From NCBI GenBank assembly GCA_016282215.1, contig JAEEKC010000010.1, positions 1 through 14,281 on the forward strand: a stretch of 14,281 nt of DNA, written 5' to 3'. Shown piece by piece: positions 6,254-13,010 of the stretch. This stretch comes from Lachnospiraceae bacterium (lineage in GTDB: Bacteria > Bacillota > Clostridia > Lachnospirales > Lachnospiraceae). The number at the start of each line of letters is the position of its first letter. Positions within the stretch are counted from its first letter, which is position 1. Both the position numbers and the translations under genes were made by a program. The notes beneath the pieces are model-generated. The model was not told the DNA's origin. It searched no databases and worked only from the letters and a program-made list of their open reading frames with translations.

Positions 6254-7654
6254 CTACTCCTTCATAAAGTGGTATATTACCTGGGCCTTGTCGATGAACT
6301 CCGGCTTTTTGCCGTCATCAATGGCGAGTGTGATCCTCTCCTGCCCTTCGTAATCCGTTACGGACACGCCGATATAAAACTCGTCGCGGATGGTATCGCC
6401 CACCGGAACCCGGATCGTGCCGACCAGGGAATCCTCGGTGCCGAGCTGATGAAGGTCCACATCCAGACCTTCCCAGTATACCTGATTTTTATCCTTGTCA
6501 AATACATAAACAGTCACCGGCCAGTCAAAATAAAACCCTGCCGGGCCGGCATTTTTAAAGGTCAGCTGGACCTCCATGCTGTTCTTTGCAAAATCATAGC
6601 GCGTATGCAGGTCGGATACATAGAGTCTGTATCCCATCCGCCGCAGCACTGAATTGGCGGCTTTCTGATAGTTTTCATCCGTCAGGTCCGGCACCTTCGG
6701 ACCGATGAATGTCATATTGGAATCCGAGATCAGCTCCAGGGTCTGTCCCAGGTCCTCGCCCATCAGGCGCTCCATGGGAATGCTGCTCGTAAACTCACCG
6801 CCGATGGGCTCGTTTCTGCCGAAGTGTTCAAGCGGCTTTAAGGTCAGGGATTTTCCGCTTGTTTCCTGAGAGCCGCCCTTTCGCAGGGCTGTCAGCCAGT
6901 CCTTTGTATCCTCAGGCGCACCGGTCATGTCATTATAGAAACCCATCTGTCCTTCGACCACAGCTTCATAGTTGCGCCTTGCCAAAACCACAGAGCCGGT
7001 AAAACTCTCGGAATACAGATTGGCATATTCGGTACAGATCTTCTCATCCGGCATCAGCGACTTGCCGCCGCCGTCCGAGCAGTGCCACTCTCCCCAATGC
7101 CCCAGGCTTCCCATTTCCACAAAAGCGACAAAATGATCCTTGTTGCAGTACTCGGCCAGTTTTTGGACCGCTTTCTTATGATACTCCATAAATACCCGGT
7201 TTGTATAGTCCGGACTGAAACCTTTTCCAAGTCCGGTCTCATAATGAACGCCATTCGGGCATTTTTCATAGAGCCAGTCCGGGATATCGATATGGTCCTC
7301 CTGCCCCGGAATATCGCAGACAAAGCGAAGGACTGCGTATTTATGCTCCTTCTTCCAGCGGGCTATGTCATACTTTTGCTCCAGGCCTTTGATATCAAAA
7401 ACGCCCTCCTTCGGTTCCCAGTCCCGGAAAGAGACTTCCAGATAGACCATGTTTGCCTTTTCGCAGAGTGCCGGGTTGGCTGCATCCGGGGCAAAGCCCA
7501 TCAGGGGATTATCCACCACCGTCAGATCCGGCGCGAAAGAGGCATCGATGTTCATGGTAGCGCGTATCATGATATAGCCAAGGAGCACTGCAATGGAAAT
7601 GCCCAGTGCCAGAATGGTTATATATTGAATGATAAGGGTTCTTTTTTTATCCAT
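6254..7654 (-). CDS. Membrane-anchored DUF4832-type protein, TIM-barrel hydrolase-like
   Basis: A 466-residue protein with a single N-terminal membrane helix (about residues 8-31) after a short basic start. It is therefore probably anchored with the body outside. Residues about 45-340 look like a (beta/alpha)8 domain: NPLMGF, then VYLEVSFRDWEPKEGVFD, a pattern common near the start of glycoside-hydrolase-like barrels, then FVEMGSLGHWGEWH (E180) and EPIGGEF (E287). Residues about 350-466 form a beta-rich C-terminal domain. This resembles the DUF4874/DUF4832 family. A polysaccharide hydrolase or binding role is inferred from fold pattern and neighbours; no activity is known to me. The start overlaps the DUF4956 stop by 8 bases (ATGGATAA), with a GGGGAA upstream as ribosome binding site. 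Stop is TAG. Confidence 0.75.
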   Translation of the reverse strand: MDKKRTLIIQYITILALGISIAVLLGYIMIRATMNIDASFAPDLTVVDNPLMGFAPDAANPALCEKANMVYLEVSFRDWEPKEGVFDIKGLEQKYDIARWKKEHKYAVLRFVCDIPGQEDHIDIPDWLYEKCPNGVHYETGLGKGFSPDYTNRVFMEYHKKAVQKLAEYCNKDHFVAFVEMGSLGHWGEWHCSDGGGKSLMPDEKICTEYANLYSESFTGSVVLARRNYEAVVEGQMGFYNDMTGAPEDTKDWLTALRKGGSQETSGKSLTLKPLEHFGRNEPIGGEFTSSIPMERLMGEDLGQTLELISDSNMTFIGPKVPDLTDENYQKAANSVLRRMGYRLYVSDLHTRYDFAKNSMEVQLTFKNAGPAGFYFDWPVTVYVFDKDKNQVYWEGLDVDLHQLGTEDSLVGTIRVPVGDTIRDEFYIGVSVTDYEGQERITLAIDDGKKPEFIDKAQVIYHFMKE

Positions 7655-8330
7655 TATATTCCCCGTTGTACTGTACCAGACTTACATCACTGACACCGTC
7701 AAGTTCATTGATCTTATCTGCTACCGGAATACTGCCCTGTCTGGACAGAAGTTCCACTGTCAGCTCGACTTTTTCACCGCGCATGGTGCGGGACTTGATC
7801 TGATGCTTCTGATGGCCGAGAAGCCTTGTGATCTCAGCGCCGGTCTGATTGGACTCGTAATGGATCACCATGATATACAAAACGCCGATCCCTTTTTTGA
7901 GGGAGAAAAAGTGAACCAGTACTACCATGACCACCATGGTGATCAGCGCCAGCACATAGATGCCCGCCGCCACGATGATTCCGATGGAGATGGACCAGAA
8001 CAGGTATAAAAGGTCCATGGGATCCTTGATCGCCGTACGGTATCTGACGATGGAAAGAGCACCGACCATACCGAGGGAGATCACGATGTTGCTGCTGATG
8101 GCCAGTGTCAATGCACAGGTCAGTACCGTCATTCCCACCAACGTCATGGCAAAAGCCGCATTATAGATCACGCCTCCGTAATAATGCCGGTAGATAAAGT
8201 AGATACACAGTCCCAGGATGATGGAAACCACCATGGCGAGCACCGCCGAGATCACGAAATCCGCCGTAATGGCGTTTCCGGATGTAAAGGATTCCAATAC
8301 CGATTTTTTGAAATAATCTCTTGCACTCAT
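7647..8330 (-). CDS. DUF4956 family membrane protein
   Basis: A 227-residue inner-membrane protein. Hydrophobic segments lie at about 24-47, 55-78, 80-95 and 108-142, followed by a cytosolic C-terminal domain of about 80 residues with a ferredoxin/ACT-like alternation of strands and helices. The diagnostic DUF4956 motif is present at residues 86-112: LGMVGALSIVRYRTAIKDP followed by DLLYLFW. The biochemical function is not established. The family is often found next to VTC polyphosphate polymerase genes, as here, which suggests the two work together, perhaps as membrane partner of the polymerase. A CGGAGG site sits 9 bases before the ATG. The gene starts 38 bases after the VTC gene and overlaps the DUF4832 gene by 8 bases. 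Confidence 0.88.
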   Translation of the reverse strand: MSARDYFKKSVLESFTSGNAITADFVISAVLAMVVSIILGLCIYFIYRHYYGGVIYNAAFAMTLVGMTVLTCALTLAISSNIVISLGMVGALSIVRYRTAIKDPMDLLYLFWSISIGIIVAAGIYVLALITMVVMVVLVHFFSLKKGIGVLYIMVIHYESNQTGAEITRLLGHQKHQIKSRTMRGEKVELTVELLSRQGSIPVADKINELDGVSDVSLVQYNGEYNG

Positions 8331-8368
8331 ACTATAAAACCTCCGAATTTATTCTTCGTTTTGTCCAT

Positions 8369-9175
8369 CTATTGTACTTTGCACTGCCAGTGGTTTGTCT
8401 TGCTGATCCCTGCCGTCGGATCCGCGATATGATGCGCGGCCTCAAAGCAGGCACAGTATTTGGAATATGCCGTAAATGCCTGGTGCTCTGTCGGGAGCAG
8501 TGAGCGGATCAGCTGCGGCAGATACTCGGTATACTTCACTTCCAGGACCACGGTCCCGGGCTGCTGCGCCGGGAGCCTCGGCAGCGCGGCATCAAAAATG
8601 TCGAATCCTCCCACGGCTGCGCTGATATCCCTGTCAAAAGTGATCCGCACCGTGCCTTCTTCCATGGTCAGCGGCGTCCTGTAGTAATCCACGATCACCT
8701 TCGGCCTGTGCAGATTCGCTATGCATTCTATATAAAACTCCCTGCACAGCCTTTCCTCTCTCTCATAAAGGAACCCGTAATCGTGATCCATGATCTTGTC
8801 AAATTCCGCATGCGTCAGATCTGCCGATTCCTTAAAGATATAGTTTCCGCGCTTGGTCTTGCGCTCTAAGGCAATCTTGTCATCGGAAAAATTATAGATC
8901 CGGATCCTCCATTTTTTCCTCGCATACACACCCATCAGCTTTTGTGTATACGCAGAATTCTTCAGATCGTCAAAATACAGGCTCCTGATCTGATACCCGC
9001 CATCCGAGGCATGGACATCTTCCGAAAGAAACGGCGTAAGTTTTCTTTGCAGAAGATCCGCCTGCTCTTCGTGGATCAGGAATTTCCATTCATACCTGTA
9101 CAGATTTCCCTGTTCATCCATTCTCTGTTCTCCAATTGATTCGTAGTTGTTTGGCTCAGTATTTTCATCACTCAT
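8369..9175 (-). CDS. VTC-domain polyphosphate polymerase-like protein
   Basis: A cytosolic protein (268 residues) with the tunnel-fold VTC domain, which in yeast Vtc4 makes polyphosphate from ATP. Visible family elements in order are RYEWKFLI (27-34), IRSLYFDD (63-70), KKWRIRIYN (87-95), ALERKTKRGNYIFKES (102-117), VIVDYYRTPL (160-169), VRITFDRDI (176-184) and VLEVKYTEYLP (210-220). The alternating basic residues (K31, R64, R90, R92, K106, K214) and E212 match the substrate tunnel pattern. No transmembrane helix or SPX domain is present. The annotated ATG overlaps the upstream cotH-like stop by 8 bases but lacks a Shine-Dalgarno. An internal ATG at 9119-9121 (residue 19) has GGAG six bases upstream and begins just before the domain, so it may be the real start. 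Products other than polyphosphate are possible. Confidence 0.87.
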   Translation of the reverse strand: MSDENTEPNNYESIGEQRMDEQGNLYRYEWKFLIHEEQADLLQRKLTPFLSEDVHASDGGYQIRSLYFDDLKNSAYTQKLMGVYARKKWRIRIYNFSDDKIALERKTKRGNYIFKESADLTHAEFDKIMDHDYGFLYEREERLCREFYIECIANLHRPKVIVDYYRTPLTMEEGTVRITFDRDISAAVGGFDIFDAALPRLPAQQPGTVVLEVKYTEYLPQLIRSLLPTEHQAFTAYSKYCACFEAAHHIADPTAGISKTNHWQCKVQ

Positions 9176-10934
9176 CTGTCTGGTGCGAAAGGGCCTCCGT
9201 CACGGTTCCGTCCTCAAGCACGTAGAAGCACAGCACACCCTCTGCCACCGTATCCTTCTCCGTCCGGTAGTTTTCGTATGCGCTCTGACTGTGTCCGTCC
9301 TCTGTCTGGGCGCTTATCTGGGCAAAATACTGTCCCGGCGGCAGGTGGCCCACCTCATACTCACACTCTGTGATATTGCGCTGCTCTGTCACCTTGTTTT
9401 CAAAATCCCAGGAATCCGCGATAAAAAGAGAATACTTCACTTTTCCGCCGGGGGCCGCTGCCGGATCCCAGGAAAAGACGATCTTGCCTTCCTTTAAAGC
9501 CGGTGTGTGAATATGGAAAGGTCCGGGGGTTTTGATGGAATCATAATAAGCCTGATACAGGCTGTCGATCCTTGAAGGGATCGCATCCATCAGTTTATTG
9601 TAGTTTTCCTCCGTCACCCTTGCAAACACCATGTCCGGCATCTTATACAGCGTCGGCGTTACCTGTGCGCCGAGAGCCTTCGCCTTTGCCAAAACGTTGT
9701 CACCGGAAAGGATGCCGCCGTGGAGTTTTTCCACATAGCTCGTCAGCTCATCCACGCATACGCTGCTTTGCAGGATCCGTGAAAACAGCGTCGACTGCGC
9801 ATAGATATGGATCCCCTTCTTCCACCCTTCGGAATAGTCCGGATCCCGCAGTTTTTCGTAATCCTGGCGGAGGGCACCGTCATTGTCCCAGGGGATGATA
9901 TAGAATTTTTCCGTTCCCGTGGGAGAATAGAGGTAAAAATTCTCCGTCGCCGTTTCCGTATTGCCCATCAGGATATTAAAGGCCATCCAGGTGTAGAGGT
10001 TTTCCTTATCAAAATAAGTATCTATCAGTTCTTCTATGGAAAGCTCTTCATCATTTGCCGCATCCAAAAGGCGCAGAAGCTTGCTGTAATCGTTACTGCC
10101 CTTCGGCTCTAAGATCTGCTCAAATTTCTCTTCATTATATGCTGCCTCCGTTGCGCTCACCAGCACATCTTCATGCCTGGTAAAATCCAGATCAACGGCT
10201 TTATACAGTTCGCCGGAGCTGTCCAGATCCCGGTTTTTCAGATACCGCTTGTTGATGGTCTCGGTCATGGTATACAGGCCGTAATCCTCAAACAGAGTGT
10301 TTCTTCCTTCCGTTTCATCCTTCACATACAGATGCACAAACTGTGTCCGGACCGACATCAGCGCATCGCTTTCCTGCATCAGGTCAAAACAGAGTTTGTT
10401 GGTAAAGCGGAAGGGATCCGTAAAGCATTTTTGCAAAAGCACACTCTTCATGCCGTCGATACTGCCTGCATCGGAGTAGATCGTGATCTTATAACTCTTC
10501 TGCTGCCGCAGACTGGCCTTTTTGCCGGTGAGACGTACCTTGGCATTCGAGGAAAGATCCGTAAAACCGTAACCGTCCTTCGTGGGACCTTCTTCATTTC
10601 CGAACTGCACCAGTGCATCGCACTCATAGGGTTTGATCTCGTTTTCCTCATACCAGTCAAGGGAATAACCGTTGATCTCGTCCCAGATATGCTCACTCTT
10701 TCTGCCGCCCTCGTTTTTACCCACAGTCAGGTACAAAACCGGCTCTTCCACAGGTTCTGTATAAAGTGCAGCCTTATCCACCACCGCAATATGATCGCTG
10801 ACCGGCGCCTTTTCATAACTGGCCTGCCCGCAGCCGGCCGCAAAAAACGCCACGCCTAGCAGCAAAAGTGCTGCCTTTGTCAGATTCCTTCTTTTTTTCG
10901 ATCGTTTCATTTTTCTGTCCGCTCTGTTTTTCAT
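9168..10934 (-). CDS. CotH-kinase family lipoprotein with C-terminal Fn3-like domain (paralogue B)
   Basis: A 588-residue predicted lipoprotein. It has a basic N-terminus, a hydrophobic segment (about 20-33) and the lipobox AAGC with C35. The CotH-like kinase domain spans about 65-470, with KVRLTGKKASLRQQKSYKI (the lysine-bearing strand, K149), DYGLYTMTETINKRYL, and MGNTETATENFYLY followed by IPWDNDG (D350). An Fn3-like beta domain follows (about 475-560). CotH proteins are atypical secreted kinases. Where its neighbour has Asp in the GN-x-D motif, this protein has E327, exactly 23 residues before the WD aspartate, so activity may be altered or lost. No Shine-Dalgarno is seen before the ATG or before M9. 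The start lies 25 bases after the other CotH gene, and the 3' end overlaps the VTC gene. Confidence 0.85.
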   Translation of the reverse strand: MKNRADRKMKRSKKRRNLTKAALLLLGVAFFAAGCGQASYEKAPVSDHIAVVDKAALYTEPVEEPVLYLTVGKNEGGRKSEHIWDEINGYSLDWYEENEIKPYECDALVQFGNEEGPTKDGYGFTDLSSNAKVRLTGKKASLRQQKSYKITIYSDAGSIDGMKSVLLQKCFTDPFRFTNKLCFDLMQESDALMSVRTQFVHLYVKDETEGRNTLFEDYGLYTMTETINKRYLKNRDLDSSGELYKAVDLDFTRHEDVLVSATEAAYNEEKFEQILEPKGSNDYSKLLRLLDAANDEELSIEELIDTYFDKENLYTWMAFNILMGNTETATENFYLYSPTGTEKFYIIPWDNDGALRQDYEKLRDPDYSEGWKKGIHIYAQSTLFSRILQSSVCVDELTSYVEKLHGGILSGDNVLAKAKALGAQVTPTLYKMPDMVFARVTEENYNKLMDAIPSRIDSLYQAYYDSIKTPGPFHIHTPALKEGKIVFSWDPAAAPGGKVKYSLFIADSWDFENKVTEQRNITECEYEVGHLPPGQYFAQISAQTEDGHSQSAYENYRTEKDTVAEGVLCFYVLEDGTVTEALSHQTDE

Positions 10935-10959
10935 TTTTTTATAGTAATCTATCAGTTCA

Positions 10960-12921
10960 TTACTCTACCGATTCTTCCACGGTAATGGACCGGTCGGATT
11001 CCACCCTGAATCTGTAACAGCCGAATACATCACCTTCATCTCTGTCGGAGATGTAATCAAAGCATTCGGAAGAAAAACCGGAAGCATTGATGGCCCGCAC
11101 CTTCAGATAATAAGTCCCCGGACTCGGCAGCGGAACCGTCACCGTCGGCAGGAGCAGTCCTTTGCCGCTATCTACCACATCTTCAAGATATTCATCCCTT
11201 GCCAGGATATAATCATAATGCACTTCCTCGCCGTCGCAGTCATAGGCTGCTTCCCAGGTCAGCTCCAAAGTTCCCGCATCGGTATTGGCAATGGGAGCAT
11301 TGACAAAAAACGGCCAGGGTTTTACCAGCGTATCATAATAGTTCCGATAGTTTTCCGTGATCTCATCTCCGAGATGACCGGTAAATGCCAGATATTCCTC
11401 CGGCTCCTTGATCCCCGCATTTTCCTGATCCGGCTGCGAGATCACATAGGGCAGGGCGATATTGCTGTAAACCTGCGCCATGTCCGACACCGTCTGCGGA
11501 TCCATATAGTTTCTGTAAAGATCCTCAACGGCTGCCGTCAGCTTCATCCGGTATTTTTCCTCTTTCAGCATACGGTTGGTCAGCTTCAGTCCCAGGAACT
11601 TGGTCATGCCTCTGGTCCACGGCTCTCCGATATGATCCTGATAATTCCGGAAAAATCCGTTTTTAAAGGAGCCGTCCATATCCCAACAGAGCATATAGAA
11701 CTTCTCTGAATTCAGGGGGCTGTACAGATACACGTTACGCGCGCCCACATCATAATTGCCGTTCAGGATATTAAAGGCCATCCAGTAGCAGAGGTTCTCT
11801 TCATCAAAATGCTGCGAAATGATCTCATCGATGGGGATGCTGTAGGTATGCAGTTTTTTGATCACTTCCTGCAGCTTGGATACATCCTCATCTCCCTTGA
11901 TCTTCAGATAATCCTCAAAAGCATCCCTGTCAAAGCGGCTGCTATCCTGATCCTCCATGATCACGTCGATCTGATTCCACTCGAAAAAGGATACCTTGTA
12001 CAGCTGGCCGTTTTCATCCAGGCCATGGGTTTTCAGATACCGTCTGTTAATGGGCTCCGTCATGGTAAACAGCCCGTAATCTGTGAAATCACCGCCATTG
12101 CCTGATGCGGTCTCATCTTTCACATACAGATGCACAAAGTAGGTCCGGCAGCTCATCAGCTGCGGAATGGTCTCAAGCAGGTCGTAGCACATCTTATTGG
12201 CAAAACGCCCGGGATCCGCCACATGCTTGTTCAGCGCCATCGTCCGAAGGCCGAGACATTCGCCGCAGCCGTCCTTCACATGGATCTTGAAGTTTTTCTG
12301 GTTGCTTCTTGAAGAAGTCTGTCCCCGGATCTGCACCGTCACATTCGGCACCTTTGCGTTGAAGCCGAAGTCCGTGCTCCCGATGCCGTTGCCGGACTCG
12401 TCCACCTGCAGAATGCCTTCCACTTTGTAGCGGTCCACACCCATCTCGTCGTAATCATAGACGGAGTATTTATTGATCTCTTCCCAGGTATGATCGCTTC
12501 CGTCAGAAGCGTTTCCCTTCCGCACCGTCAGATACATGGGAAGCACCTTTGCATCATCGATGCCTTCATATAAAGAAGCTTCGTCCCGGATGTTTTTCTC
12601 GCATGTTACGGCTTTGGAAACAGCCATCACCCGGGGGCCCTCATCCCCGCTCTTTTTGTCTTTGTTATTCTTTTCGGAACCCGTTTTGGGGGAATTCGGA
12701 TCTTCGGCATCCTCACCGTCAGGCTGCCGGTCCTGATCCGCTGCCACGTTCCCCTTCCTGGCCGCTGTGCTCAGTGCCTGTCCCGCGGTCATCACCGGCT
12801 CATCCTCACCGTTTTCGGGCAGCACTGTGGCGCACCCCGTAAAAAGAAGGGATGCCAGGCAAAGGATGGATATGAAGATTCGCACTCTTTTGTAACCAAA
12901 CATAATATTACGCTTTCGCAT
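10960..12921 (-). CDS. CotH-kinase family lipoprotein with C-terminal Fn3-like domain (paralogue A)
   Basis: A predicted lipoprotein of 653 residues from the ATG at 12919-12921; an open frame extends further upstream but overlaps pelG and encodes no signal peptide. The next ATG (12901-12903) is an equally possible start. The lipobox LFTGC places C30 at the membrane. A charged low-complexity linker (about 35-100, rich in D, E, K, N, S) precedes the CotH domain (about 115-535). This has VQIRGQTSSRSNQKNFKI, DYGLFTMTEPINRRYL, and NGNYDVGARNVYLY then CWDMDG; D391 and D414 are 23 residues apart, as in the active-site pair of B. subtilis CotH. A Fn3-like domain (about 535-620) ends the protein. Substrates are unknown; a cell-surface kinase acting on a neighbour or matrix component is inferred. 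Confidence 0.85.
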   Translation of the reverse strand: MRKRNIMFGYKRVRIFISILCLASLLFTGCATVLPENGEDEPVMTAGQALSTAARKGNVAADQDRQPDGEDAEDPNSPKTGSEKNNKDKKSGDEGPRVMAVSKAVTCEKNIRDEASLYEGIDDAKVLPMYLTVRKGNASDGSDHTWEEINKYSVYDYDEMGVDRYKVEGILQVDESGNGIGSTDFGFNAKVPNVTVQIRGQTSSRSNQKNFKIHVKDGCGECLGLRTMALNKHVADPGRFANKMCYDLLETIPQLMSCRTYFVHLYVKDETASGNGGDFTDYGLFTMTEPINRRYLKTHGLDENGQLYKVSFFEWNQIDVIMEDQDSSRFDRDAFEDYLKIKGDEDVSKLQEVIKKLHTYSIPIDEIISQHFDEENLCYWMAFNILNGNYDVGARNVYLYSPLNSEKFYMLCWDMDGSFKNGFFRNYQDHIGEPWTRGMTKFLGLKLTNRMLKEEKYRMKLTAAVEDLYRNYMDPQTVSDMAQVYSNIALPYVISQPDQENAGIKEPEEYLAFTGHLGDEITENYRNYYDTLVKPWPFFVNAPIANTDAGTLELTWEAAYDCDGEEVHYDYILARDEYLEDVVDSGKGLLLPTVTVPLPSPGTYYLKVRAINASGFSSECFDYISDRDEGDVFGCYRFRVESDRSITVEESVE

Positions 12922-12960
12922 GCTTTCTGAATTTATGCCATGAATTTCGGCTTCGCATTC
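12910..12960. repeat. Direct repeat copy 1 (pelG 3' end duplicate)
   Basis: This 51-base unit matches the adjoining 12961-13010 with a single 1-base length difference and a few substitutions. Near-identical blocks are acgctttcg, gaatttatgccatg and cttcgcat. Read on the minus strand it repeats the last codons and stop of pelG (ending ATGGCATAA), so the gap contains a degenerate second copy of the pelG tail. It includes the candidate start codon of the following CotH gene at 12919-12921. Confidence 0.75.
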
Positions 12961-13010
12961 ACGCTTTCGTTCGCTTTTGAATTTATGCCATGGATTTCGT
13001 CTTCGCATGT
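12961..13010. repeat. Direct repeat copy 2 (overlapping pelG 3' end)
   Basis: This is the partner of 12910-12960 and lies head to tail with it. It contains the genuine pelG C-terminal codons (HAKTKSMA and the TAA stop at 12983-12985) plus about 22 bases of downstream sequence. The arrangement looks like a local tandem duplication that left the reading frame of pelG intact. Confidence 0.75.
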
